Source: Deltaproteobacteria bacterium
GTDB lineage: Bacteria; Myxococcota_A; UBA9160; UBA4427
Reading direction: 5' to 3'
Length of the DNA stretch: 64,000 bases
NCBI GenBank assembly: GCA_002719955.1
Contig: PBFW01000005.1
Span: forward strand, 79,545 to 143,544
The notes below the pieces were generated by a model. It was not told the DNA's origin. It ran no database searches and saw nothing but the letters and a program-made list of their open reading frames with translations. The stretch's first letter is position 1. Each line of letters starts with the position of its first letter. A program made the translations under genes and the position numbers. Shown one piece after another: positions 51,284 through 59,808 of this stretch.

Positions 51284-52514
51284 AGCGATCGCCTGGTTCG
51301 TCCAGGATCCCGCTGCCGCAAACCTGCTGATGGGGTTGATCCTCGTAGGCGGGCCCACCGCCCTGCCGGCGGTTCAGCAGAAGACCATGCCGAAATGGAG
51401 ATCGACATCGTCCTGATGAGCGTCGAATACCTCGGCGCCGCTCCCAAGGAAGTCGAGACGGGGATCTGCATCCGGGTCGAGGAGGCGATCGCGGCCGGAC
51501 GAGATCTCGTCTTCGCCTCGGATTATATTTCGATCGGAGATCCCATCGATTTCGAGTTGCGCTCGGACGATGTCGAGCAACTCGTAGCCGCAGCCTCGCA
51601 CTTGAAGTCCGAACTCGCAGCCTACCCCGAGGTCTTCGACATTGGTGATTCGCTCCGGGCGGGGAAGCAAGAGATCAAATTGGCGGTGCTTCCCGAAGCC
51701 CAGGCGCTCGGTCTCACGCTCGAGGACGTGGCGCGTGCTGAGCGGGGGTGCGGTTTTGCGAGCATTCAGCGTACGGATCGTCGTCGGTTCATCTCTGTGA
51801 CTGCCGACGCCGACCGATGCTTCGCGAATGCGAATCAGGTGATCGCTCATATAGAGAAGGCGTATTGCCACTCTCTCTCGCGGACCATCCTGGCCTCTCC
51901 TATGGACTTGAGGGTGAACCACGAGAGCTGCAGGAGGGCATCGAAGCACTGGCCAGAAGCCATGCCGTTGCGCTCTTCCTGATCTACGCGCTGCTGGCGA
52001 TTCCCCTGCGCTCCTATGCCCAGCCGCCCATCATCATGGCCGTCATTGCCTTCTGGCTCGTCGGTGCGATCGTCGGCCATCTCTTGATGAGGCTCGATTT
52101 CAGCATGATGTCGCTCTTCGGAGTCGTCGCGCTCTCGGGTGTCGTGGTCAACTCAAGTCTGGTGCTCGTGGATAGCGTGAATCGACGACGTGTCGAAGGG
52201 GCGCCGCTACTCGACGCACTTCGCGCCGCCGGCGTTGCTCGCTCCCGCCCGATCGTCCTGACATCGCTCACGACCTTTGCGGGCTTGACGCCTCTTTTGC
52301 TCGAGGACCGCCTCAGCGCTCGTTTCCTGATTCCGATGGCTATATCGCTGGGCTTCGGCGTCGTGTTCGCGACCGCGATTTCGCTCTTTTGCTGCCCAGC
52401 GCGTACCTCGTCCTCGACGATCTCCACGGCTGGCGACAACATCGGGGAGCTAGACGGGCTCGTTTGAGAGTGGTCGGCGAGCAAGAGACGGCCACGTGGA
52501 CCCGAGCCGCCTAG
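51276..52514 (+). pseudogene. Broken RND efflux permease (AcrB type)
   Basis: A GTG at 51276, overlapping the adaptor relic, opens with NRAIAWFVQDPAAANLLMGLILVGG, the classic first helix of RND pumps, and reaches QQKTMP before a one-base deletion near 51390. The next frame gives MEIDIVLMSVEYLGAAPKEVE, after which several hundred residues are deleted. Late-domain segments then appear in successive frames: LRAGKQEIKLAVLPEAQALGLTLEDVA, then the helix ALFLIYALLAIPLRSYAQP, GVVALSGVVVNSSLVLVDSVN and PIVLTSLTTFAGLTPLLLE. At least three frameshifts and one large deletion are visible. Confidence 0.85.
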
Positions 52515-52625
52515 CGCGGTATGGCGATCCGCCTCCACCCGGCAGTCGCACCATTCCCGCCGTGTCGAGGGCGATCTCAGTTCGTGCAGCCCCCCACCCA
52601 GGATCTGGAAAAGTCGATCCAACTC

Positions 52626-52654
52626 GTCACACCCCTTCGAAGGGGGTCTATACT
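52626..52654 (+). promoter_or_regulatory. Promoter with perfect palindrome in the spacer, upstream of the P450 cluster
   Basis: A -35-like GTCACA (52626-52631) and a -10 TATACT (52649-52654) are 17 bases apart. The spacer contains the perfect 14-bp palindrome CCCCTTCGAAGGGG (52632-52645). A protein bound there would block RNA polymerase, so this is a strong operator candidate. The TetR-type regulator encoded at 56.8 kb in the same cluster is the obvious candidate ligand sensor. Confidence 0.6.
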
Positions 52655-52773
52655 CTATGTTTCAATCATTGGCGTGACGCGCTTCCAAGTCACAGCGGGG
52701 CCCCTTTCATGTGGGTTTTCGATTTCGGGCGTTGCGATGGGACCGCTTCGCATTCACGAGGGAGAGTCCAGAG

Positions 52774-53958
52774 ATGAAGATCGACCCCGTCCTTCCCTCC
52801 CTCGATCTGGCGCATGCCGAAGCGCCGGATCTCCACCAGTTGATCGATTCGACGCGAGATCGTGGACCCGTCGTTCCCGTTCGCTATCACGACGCAATCG
52901 CCTATCTCGTGACAGGATATGACGAGGTCCGAGCCGCTTTCGGAGACGAAGAGAATTTCGAGTCGGCGGCCTTCTATCGGATCCATGCGGAGCCCAGCCA
53001 GGGGCGCACCCTGCAATCGATGATCGGAAAAGAGCACAAAACGAACCGTGCACTGGTTTCCCGTGCCTTCCTGCCGCGTCAGGTCGAGGACTACGTCGAG
53101 GGCTTGATCACCGAAGAAGCGCTTCGTCGGATCGAGATCTTCGCCGGATCGACCGAGGTCGATCTCGTCGAATCCTTCACGCGCCCCTTCCCCTTCTCGG
53201 TCATCACGAGGCTTCTAGGTCTGCCGATCCAGGACGAGCCGCAATTTCTCGGGTGGGCGCTCAAGCTGATCGACCATCCCTGGGATCCCGAAGGCGCCCT
53301 GCGCGCCCGACGGGAGTTCACGGACTATCTGCAGCCGGTCCTGAATGCCGCCCGCGCCGATCGATGCGAGGGTCTTTTGTCGACCCTCGCTCACGCCGAG
53401 ATCGACGGGAGCCGACTCGAAGACGAAGAGATCTTCGCTTTCTGCCGTCAGCTCTTCCCAGCGGGATCGGATACCGCGTTCAAGAATCTGGGGAGTCTGC
53501 TCACGGCGATTCTCACGACACCGGGAATGCGGGAACTCGCGTGCGGGAGCGATTCGGATCGCGCGGACCTGGTACAGGAGGGACTGCGCTGGGAGGCGCC
53601 CGTCGCGCTTCAGCCCCGGGCGTGCAGCCGGGACACGGTCCTCGGCGGCGTCGAGATCGCGGCCGGTTCGGCGATGCTCTTCGGAGTCACCGCCGCCAAT
53701 CACGATGCCAAGATCTTCGAGGATCCCCATCGCTTCGATCCGAGCCGACCGAACAAACATCAACATCTCGCCTTCGGATACGGAGAACATTTCTGCCTGG
53801 GCTCCCATCTTGCCCGTCGAGAACTCGAAAGAGCGCTCAAGCTCCTCTTCGAGCGTTTTCCGCATATGGCGCTCGTGCCGGGCAGCCGAACCGAGATCCT
53901 CGGATGTGTCATCCGGGGGCCCGCTGAGCTGCACGTGCGGCTCGCCGGCCACAACTGA
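52774..53958 (+). CDS. Cytochrome P450 (first of two)
   Basis: About 394 residues from ATG 52774. The heme-thiolate loop FGYGEHFCLGSHLAR has Cys341; the I-helix oxygen-activation motif is PAGSDTA (~229-235); the K-helix ExxR is Glu269-Gly-Leu-Arg272. It is a soluble class I bacterial P450 needing ferredoxin and reductase, which are not encoded nearby. It is the first gene of the 52.8-59.5 kb cluster, 12 bases before the FAD oxidoreductase. Substrate unknown. Confidence 0.95.
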   Translation: MKIDPVLPSLDLAHAEAPDLHQLIDSTRDRGPVVPVRYHDAIAYLVTGYDEVRAAFGDEENFESAAFYRIHAEPSQGRTLQSMIGKEHKTNRALVSRAFLPRQVEDYVEGLITEEALRRIEIFAGSTEVDLVESFTRPFPFSVITRLLGLPIQDEPQFLGWALKLIDHPWDPEGALRARREFTDYLQPVLNAARADRCEGLLSTLAHAEIDGSRLEDEEIFAFCRQLFPAGSDTAFKNLGSLLTAILTTPGMRELACGSDSDRADLVQEGLRWEAPVALQPRACSRDTVLGGVEIAAGSAMLFGVTAANHDAKIFEDPHRFDPSRPNKHQHLAFGYGEHFCLGSHLARRELERALKLLFERFPHMALVPGSRTEILGCVIRGPAELHVRLAGHN

Positions 53959-53970
53959 AGAGGAGCCCCG

Positions 53971-55452
53971 ATGAGTTCCCACACCCTCGGCCCGCCACGC
54001 GCAGCGTCGAGCCCCCTCGCCCTCCGCGAGATCGACGAGTGGCACGATGAGGCGGATGTGATCGTCGTCGGCTACGGCGGAGCGGGCGCCTGCGCAGCCA
54101 TCGAAGCGGCGCGCACGGGGGTCGACACACTCGTGCTCGAACGTGCGAGTGGCGGTGGCGGAACCACGGCCATGGCGGCAGGCCATATCTATCTGGGCGG
54201 CGGCACACGAGTCCAGAAGGCCTGTGGCTACGAGGACTCCGCAGAGAACCTACTGCGATATCTCGAGGCTTCGGCGGACGACCCCGACCCCGAGAAGTTC
54301 AGGCTCTACGCCGAGGGCAGCGTTGCCCATTTCGAGTGGCTCGAGAGTCTCGACATTCCCTTCAATGATTCGATCCACGAAGCGCGCACGAATATGCAGC
54401 AGACCGACGAATGCCTGCTCTGGTCGGGAAACGAGAAGGCCTGGCCCTTCTGTGAAAAGGCGACGCCCGCGCCGCGCGGGCACAAGGTCGCCAGGGAAGG
54501 GGAAGCGGGGCCGCACCTCTTCGCAAAACTCGACGAGGCCGCACGGGCCGCCGGCGCTCGTATCCAGTCGGATACGCGTGTCCTCACCCTCGTGATCGCT
54601 GACGGCGGCCAGGTCGTCGGTCTCGTCGCGCGGCAGGATCGGGAGGTTCGCGCCTTCCGGGCCCGGCGAGGGGTCATTCTCTGCGCGGGGGGCTATGCGA
54701 TGGACGAGAAAATGTTCACACGTCATATCCCCCGACTCGCTGGTCGCGTTCAGGCGATCGGGAATCCCTACGACGACGGCGCGGGCCTGCGGATGGGGTT
54801 GGCTGCGAGAGGCGCGGGGATCCATCTCGACGACTATCACATCACGCTGCCCTTCTATCCGCCCTCGAGCCTGACCTACGGCATCCTCGTCAATGCCCAG
54901 GGCCAGCGTTTCGTCGCCGAGGATGCCTATCACGGTCGGATCGGGGAAATCGCATCACGCCAACCGCAGGGTACGGTCTATCTGATCGTGGACGAACCTA
55001 GCTACGGGCGGCCCGAGTTGGACGGCTTCGAACTCGCGGCTACGGAAGAATCGATCGCCGACCTCGAACGGTCCCTCGAATTGCCTGATCACGCGCTCCA
55101 GCACACCGTCGACTACTACAACGAAGGGGCCCGCCAGGGTCGGGACCCACTCCTCCACAAACAACCCAACTGGCTCCGGCCCATCGTGGACGGTCCCTTT
55201 GCCGCCGTCGAGTGTTCCCTTGGCAAGGCGCCCTATATGGCGTTTTCGCTGGGCGGACTCTGGACGAAAGCGAGCGGCGAGGTGCTGACCGAGGATGGTC
55301 AAGCGGTCGAGGGGCTCTACGCAGCGGGCCGCAATAGCTGTGGCATCGCGCGTTCGGCGGAGGGCTATGCGAGCGGGACCTGCATCGGCGATGCCACGTT
55401 CTTTGGACGGCTGGCGGGTGGTTCCGCGGCCGCGCGAGCCGCCGCCGGATAG
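53971..55452 (+). CDS. FAD-dependent oxidoreductase, KstD/fumarate-reductase flavoprotein type
   Basis: 493 residues. The N-terminal FAD site is ADVIVVGYGGAGACAAIEAARTG near residue 30, then GGGGTTAMAAGHIYLGGGT. The C-terminal segment GLYAAGRNSCGIARSAEGYASGTCIGDATFFGRLAG is typical of 3-ketosteroid delta-1-dehydrogenase-like flavoproteins. KstD introduces a ring double bond; whether this one acts on steroids is unknown. Twelve bases separate it from the P450 gene, so coupled transcription is likely. Confidence 0.88.
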   Translation: MSSHTLGPPRAASSPLALREIDEWHDEADVIVVGYGGAGACAAIEAARTGVDTLVLERASGGGGTTAMAAGHIYLGGGTRVQKACGYEDSAENLLRYLEASADDPDPEKFRLYAEGSVAHFEWLESLDIPFNDSIHEARTNMQQTDECLLWSGNEKAWPFCEKATPAPRGHKVAREGEAGPHLFAKLDEAARAAGARIQSDTRVLTLVIADGGQVVGLVARQDREVRAFRARRGVILCAGGYAMDEKMFTRHIPRLAGRVQAIGNPYDDGAGLRMGLAARGAGIHLDDYHITLPFYPPSSLTYGILVNAQGQRFVAEDAYHGRIGEIASRQPQGTVYLIVDEPSYGRPELDGFELAATEESIADLERSLELPDHALQHTVDYYNEGARQGRDPLLHKQPNWLRPIVDGPFAAVECSLGKAPYMAFSLGGLWTKASGEVLTEDGQAVEGLYAAGRNSCGIARSAEGYASGTCIGDATFFGRLAGGSAAARAAAG

Positions 55453-55531
55453 GCTCGCCGTGCTTGGAAGCGGCGGATCGGGCTGTGTCCCGCCGCAGGC
55501 CTTGCGTCACAGGTCGAGGCGGGTTATTTCA

Positions 55532-55545
55532 ATCATACGGATGAT
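55532..55545. promoter_or_regulatory. Inverted repeat in the internal gap of the P450 cluster
   Basis: ATCAT (55532-55536) and ATGAT (55541-55545) are perfect inverted repeats with a four-base spacer, in an AT-rich patch within the 148-base gap before the nitronate-monooxygenase-type gene. This is the largest gap in the cluster and could hold a secondary promoter. Confidence 0.3.
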
Positions 55546-55600
55546 GTAAATTGTTAATGGATCCCGGGTGCCAGAACAGCCCCTTCCTGAAAGAGCCCCA

Positions 55601-56731
55601 ATGACCAATGACCTCTGTACACAGCTCGGAATCGACACCCCGATCTTTGCCTTCACCCATTGCCGCGATGTCGTCGTCGCCGTGAGCCAGGCCGGGGGCA
55701 TCGGCGTCCTCGGCGCGGTGGGCTTCACCCCAGAGCAGCTTCGACAGGAACTCGATTGGATCGATGAGCATATCGGCGATAAGCCCTACGGCGTCGATAT
55801 CGTCATCCCCCAGGTCTACGAAGGCATGGACGAAACCGACCCCGACCGGCTCCGCGAGCGTCTCGAGGGCATGATCTCGCAGGAACACCGCGATTTCGCG
55901 AAGCAGCTGCTCGAATCCCATGGCGTTCCCGAGATGCCGAACGACGATGGCCCCAAGGGCGGCCTGCAGGGTTGGACCATGGCGACGGCCCGGCCCCTGC
56001 TCGACGAAGCGCTCAAACGGGACGGCTGTCGTCTGATCGCCAACGCCCTCGGGACCCCACCGCCCGAGATCATCGAAGAGATCAAGAACGGGGGGCGTCT
56101 GATCGGCGCGCTCTGCGGCCGCGTCAAGCAGGCGGTCGCGCACAAGGAAGCGGGGCTCGATTTCATCATCGCCCAGGGATCCGAGGGCGGTGGTCATACC
56201 GGCGAGGTCACGAGTCTCGTCCTCTGGCCCCAGATCATCGACGCGGTCGAACCGACACCCGTGCTCGCCGCCGGAGGCATCGGATGTGGACGCCAGATGG
56301 CGGCTGCGATGGCAATGGGGGCTGCCGGGGTCTGGACGGGGTCGCTCTGGCTCGCGGTCGACGAGGCTCAGGCCGAACCAGCTCAAAAGCAGTCCTACTT
56401 CGACGCGACGAGCGAGGACACGATCCGGTCACGCTCCTGGACCGGCAAGGGCTGCCGCATGCTGCGAAACGACTGGACCGAAGCCTGGGAGCGCGATGAC
56501 ACGCCGGATCCCCTCCCGATGCCCATGCAGGGCATGGTGAGCTTCGACGCCGTCCGACGCACACACGCCTATGCCGGCGTGGAGAGCACGCAGGACGTCG
56601 CTTTCAATCCAGTCGGTCAAATCGTCGGGATGATCGAGCGGCCCGAGCCCTGTGCCCACGTGATCCGCGATCTGCTCACCGAATATGTCGACGCGGTCGA
56701 TCGCATGAACGAACTCATGGCCGATCTCTAG
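55601..56731 (+). CDS. NAD(P)H-dependent flavin oxidoreductase / nitronate monooxygenase family
   Basis: About 376 residues from ATG 55601, with GAAAGAG upstream. It is an FMN TIM barrel: IDTPIFAFTHCRDVVVAVSQAGGIGVLGAVGF start, then IIAQGSEGGGHTGEV near residue 200 (conserved catalytic-His region) and VLAAGGIGCGRQMAAAMAMGAAGVWTGSLWL (FMN phosphate site). The family includes nitronate monooxygenases and FabK-like enoyl reductases. The insertions and C-terminal extension (~60 residues) are not assigned. Confidence 0.88.
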   Translation: MTNDLCTQLGIDTPIFAFTHCRDVVVAVSQAGGIGVLGAVGFTPEQLRQELDWIDEHIGDKPYGVDIVIPQVYEGMDETDPDRLRERLEGMISQEHRDFAKQLLESHGVPEMPNDDGPKGGLQGWTMATARPLLDEALKRDGCRLIANALGTPPPEIIEEIKNGGRLIGALCGRVKQAVAHKEAGLDFIIAQGSEGGGHTGEVTSLVLWPQIIDAVEPTPVLAAGGIGCGRQMAAAMAMGAAGVWTGSLWLAVDEAQAEPAQKQSYFDATSEDTIRSRSWTGKGCRMLRNDWTEAWERDDTPDPLPMPMQGMVSFDAVRRTHAYAGVESTQDVAFNPVGQIVGMIERPEPCAHVIRDLLTEYVDAVDRMNELMADL

Positions 56732-56754
56732 TCGGGCCAGGAAAGGCGGTCGAG

Positions 56755-57381
56755 ATGAGCCCCACGCCCTCTCCCACGCGCAAGCGCGTGCGTCGAAGCC
56801 AGGAACAACGCAGCTCGGAGACCCGCGCCAAGGTGATCCTGGCCGCGACCGAATGCGTCGCCGAGCTCGGGCTCAAGGGCGCCACCATGAGCGCCATCGG
56901 GGATCGTGCCGGTGTGACATGGGGGGCGATGCAACATCAGTTCGGAGACAAGGACAGCCTCTTCGACGCCGTGCTCGAGCAGTGCCTACTCGATCTCGAG
57001 ACCCATCTCGCCGGGTTGGCGAGCGATGTGCCCGATCCGGCCGAACGTCTTCACACCCTCGTCGAGCGCTTCTCCCGGCTGCTCGCAGGGCCCATCTACC
57101 CCGCCTTCGTCGAGATCCAGCTCGAGCGCGGGCGCAGCGGAAATGCAGACAACGAATCGTGGGCCGAGTACGCGGAGGGGGCGCTCGAGCGGGTGTGGAC
57201 GAGCGTCTTCGGCGATCTCGGAATTTCGCGGCGCAAGTTATTGGTCGCCGAACGTTTCTTTTTCGTGGTCGTCAGCGGGATCGCTGCCGAAAGGATGCTC
57301 TTTCCCGGCGCCAGCTTTGCCAGGACTCATCTAGAAACGCTGGATGACACGCTCCTTCGCCTTCTCGAGATCCATGAATGA
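56755..57381 (+). CDS. TetR-family regulator within the P450 cluster
   Basis: 208 residues. The helix-turn-helix spans ATMSAIGDRAGVTWGAMQHQFGDKDSLFDAVL near residue 43, preceded by a basic N-terminus (RKRVRRSQEQRSSETRAKV). The all-helical ligand domain ends LETLDDTLLRLLEI. Lying inside the cluster, 23 bases after the flavin oxidoreductase and 31 bases before the second P450, it is the best candidate to bind the palindrome in the cluster's promoter. Confidence 0.92.
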   Translation: MSPTPSPTRKRVRRSQEQRSSETRAKVILAATECVAELGLKGATMSAIGDRAGVTWGAMQHQFGDKDSLFDAVLEQCLLDLETHLAGLASDVPDPAERLHTLVERFSRLLAGPIYPAFVEIQLERGRSGNADNESWAEYAEGALERVWTSVFGDLGISRRKLLVAERFFFVVVSGIAAERMLFPGASFARTHLETLDDTLLRLLEIHE

Positions 57382-57412
57382 GACACGCGAAACTTCCAGG
57401 AGAGACGAATCG

Positions 57413-58654
57413 ATGAGCGACATGGGTATCAATTGGACCGCCAGCGAGAGCTGGGGCGAAGACATGCTCGATCGGATGAAATGGCTGCGCGCGAACGACC
57501 CCGTCCACTGGAGCGAGAAGAGCCAGCTCTGGATCATTTCCAGATTCGAAGAGGTCTCGCACATTTCGAAGAACTCCGAACTCTTCTGTTCGAGTCAGGG
57601 AATCCTTCCCGGCATCACGGTTCGGCAGGGGCTGATCGACGAAGACGCGCCGCGACACACCCAGTTGCGCGGCATGATCAATGCCGGCTTCACGCCGCGC
57701 ATGGTCAAGAAGCTCGAGGGGCCCTTTCGGGAACTCACGACGATGACACTCGATACGATTGCCGGACGGGGCGAGTGCGATTTCGTCGACGATATCGCCG
57801 TCCCCCTGCCCCTTCTCCTGATCGCCGAGATGATCGGGATCCACAAAGAGGATCGCCGCGACTTCCATCGATGGTCCGATGCGATGATGGCGGGACAAGG
57901 AAATTTCGATGATCCCGTGATCATGGCCAGGGCGGGGGAAGCCTTCGTCGAATACTCGGCCTATGTCGGCCAGATCATCGAGGATCGCCGTGCCCATCCC
58001 CGGGACGATCTCGTGAGCATCCTGACCGGCGCGAAGGATTCCGGAGCACTCAAGAAATTCGATGTCGCCAACACCCACGGCAACACGATTGCGGAGCAGG
58101 TCGAAATCGCCAACGACGAACTGACCATGCTGCTCGTGACGCTCATGGTGGCTGGCAACGAGACGACCCGAAATGGTCTCTCCGGATGTATGCAGCTGCT
58201 GATCGAGCATCCCGATGCGCGCGAGGAATTGATTCAGGATCCCTCGCTGATTCCCGACGCGATCGAAGAGATGCTGCGGATCTTGAGCCCCGTCCGCAGC
58301 TTCGCGCGCACCGCGACCGAGGACACCGAATTGTGTGGCCGAACGATCGAGAAGGGCCAGAAGGTCCTGATGGTCTACCCCTCCGCGAATCGGGATGAAG
58401 AGGTCTTCGAGGCGCCCGACGAGCTGCGAATCCGCCGCAAGCCCCACCACCTCGCCTTCGGCATCGGCACTCATTTTTGTATGGGCGCCAATCTCGCGCG
58501 CATGGAGCTGCACGTCGCACTCGGCGAATTGCTGCGGCGGCTGCCGGACATGGAGTACAGCGAGGGCGGCCCCGAGATCATGCCTCATTCGCTGGTTCGC
58601 GCCTGTACGCGGATGAGGGTCCGCTATACGCCGGAATCGTCGTCGAGGAGCTGA
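57413..58654 (+). CDS. Cytochrome P450 (second of two)
   Basis: About 413 residues from ATG 57413, preceded by AGGAGAG. Heme loop FGIGTHFCMGANLAR with Cys356, I-helix VAGNETT (246-252), K-helix ExxR at Glu286-Arg289, and the B-C region DEDAPRHTQLRGMINAGFTPRMV. It is only distantly similar to the first P450 in the cluster, so the two are likely to act on different positions or steps. No dedicated ferredoxin nearby. Confidence 0.96.
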   Translation: MSDMGINWTASESWGEDMLDRMKWLRANDPVHWSEKSQLWIISRFEEVSHISKNSELFCSSQGILPGITVRQGLIDEDAPRHTQLRGMINAGFTPRMVKKLEGPFRELTTMTLDTIAGRGECDFVDDIAVPLPLLLIAEMIGIHKEDRRDFHRWSDAMMAGQGNFDDPVIMARAGEAFVEYSAYVGQIIEDRRAHPRDDLVSILTGAKDSGALKKFDVANTHGNTIAEQVEIANDELTMLLVTLMVAGNETTRNGLSGCMQLLIEHPDAREELIQDPSLIPDAIEEMLRILSPVRSFARTATEDTELCGRTIEKGQKVLMVYPSANRDEEVFEAPDELRIRRKPHHLAFGIGTHFCMGANLARMELHVALGELLRRLPDMEYSEGGPEIMPHSLVRACTRMRVRYTPESSSRS

Positions 58655-58748
58655 CCCCGCTCCTCGACCGCTGAGCCGAGAGCGCCACCGATCCCTATCC
58701 TCCCGATGACGCCGGCCACCCGAATCGCCGCCATCGAAAGGGAGATCC

Positions 58749-59507
58749 ATGAGCAAGTTGAAGGGCAAGATCGCTCTCGTCACGGGGGCCGGTCGCGGAA
58801 TCGGAAGGGGAATCGCGCTCGAACTCGCCCGTGAGGGCGCAGCGATTGCGATCGCCGAAATCGATCCAGAGGGCGGGCAAAACACGGTCCGAGAGATCGA
58901 AACCGGCGGCGGTCGGGCCATGACGGTGACGACCGATGTCCGCAACCGCGAGCAGGTGAACGCGGCGGTCTCCGCCGCCGCGGAGGTCTACGGAACCGTC
59001 GACATCCTCATCAACAACGCCCAGATCCAGCGTCAACAGGTGAGCTTCGAAGACACGACGGATGATGATATGGATGTCGTTCTCACTTCGGGCATCCACG
59101 CCACCTTCTATTTCATGCAGGCCTGTTTCCCGCTCATGCGAAAATGCGGCGGCAAGATCATCAACGTCGCCTCGGCCGCCGGCCTGCTCGGGCACCCGGG
59201 TTGGACCTCGTACGCGGTCGCCAAAGAGGGCATTCGCGCGCTCACGAAGGTCGCAGCACGGGAGTGGGGGACGCACAAGATCAACGTCAATGCGATCTGC
59301 CCCGCAGCGGAGACACCGAGCTTTCGTCTATGGCGCGACAACCATCCGGATCTCGCCAAGGCACTGACCGACTCGATTCCGCTCGGTCACCTCGGTGATC
59401 CCGAAGCCGATATCGGTCGGGCGGTCGTTTTTCTGGCGAGCAATGATTCGGATTTCGTGACCGGCGCGACCCTGATGGTCGACGGTGGGCAGACGATTCT
59501 TCACTGA
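58749..59507 (+). CDS. Short-chain dehydrogenase/reductase of the P450 cluster
   Basis: 252 residues, classical SDR. The cofactor site is VTGAGRGIGRGIALELA, the NNAG motif reads NNAQ, catalytic residues are Ser in VASAAGL and YAVAKEG (Tyr, Lys), and the terminus TGATLMVDGGQTI is typical. Replacement of NNAG Gly by Gln is unusual. It may oxidise a hydroxyl introduced by one of the P450s. It ends the cluster 94 bases after the second P450. Confidence 0.92.
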   Translation: MSKLKGKIALVTGAGRGIGRGIALELAREGAAIAIAEIDPEGGQNTVREIETGGGRAMTVTTDVRNREQVNAAVSAAAEVYGTVDILINNAQIQRQQVSFEDTTDDDMDVVLTSGIHATFYFMQACFPLMRKCGGKIINVASAAGLLGHPGWTSYAVAKEGIRALTKVAAREWGTHKINVNAICPAAETPSFRLWRDNHPDLAKALTDSIPLGHLGDPEADIGRAVVFLASNDSDFVTGATLMVDGGQTILH

Positions 59508-59808
59508 TCGGGGTCAAGCGGCCAGTCGAACGAAATCCTCGCTGAGGTGATCGATCACCACATGGGCTCCCCTATCGAGACAATGGGCGCTCTTCCTGGG
59601 TCCACCGGCCTCCACATCATCCAGTGAATCGGACGCTTCGAAGACCATCTCTTCGCCCGCGATTGCTTACTCGGCAAAGCCGCGCACGGCTCCGCTCGAA
59701 CAGGCGATGACCCGTTTCGCCAGCCAGGCAGCGATGAATCCTCCACTTCATCGTTTCAGTGAACGGGCGCGAAAAGAGCGGGAGGCGGGACTCCCCAATT
59801 CCGCCCGA
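59508..59808. other. Gap between the P450 cluster and the propeller gene
   Basis: About 300 bases between convergent genes. Apart from the possible remnant listed separately, I see no gene and no clear terminator hairpin. Confidence 0.5.
59514..59711 (-). pseudogene. Possible gene remnant of unknown origin
   Basis: Reading leftwards, a frame that looks protein-like (GFAE, in-frame TAA, then AIAGEEMVFEASDSLDDV, AGGPRKSAHCLDRGAHVVIDHL) ends at TGA 59514-59516. It has no start and is interrupted by a stop, so it looks like the tail of a decayed gene. I cannot name the family. Confidence 0.25.
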
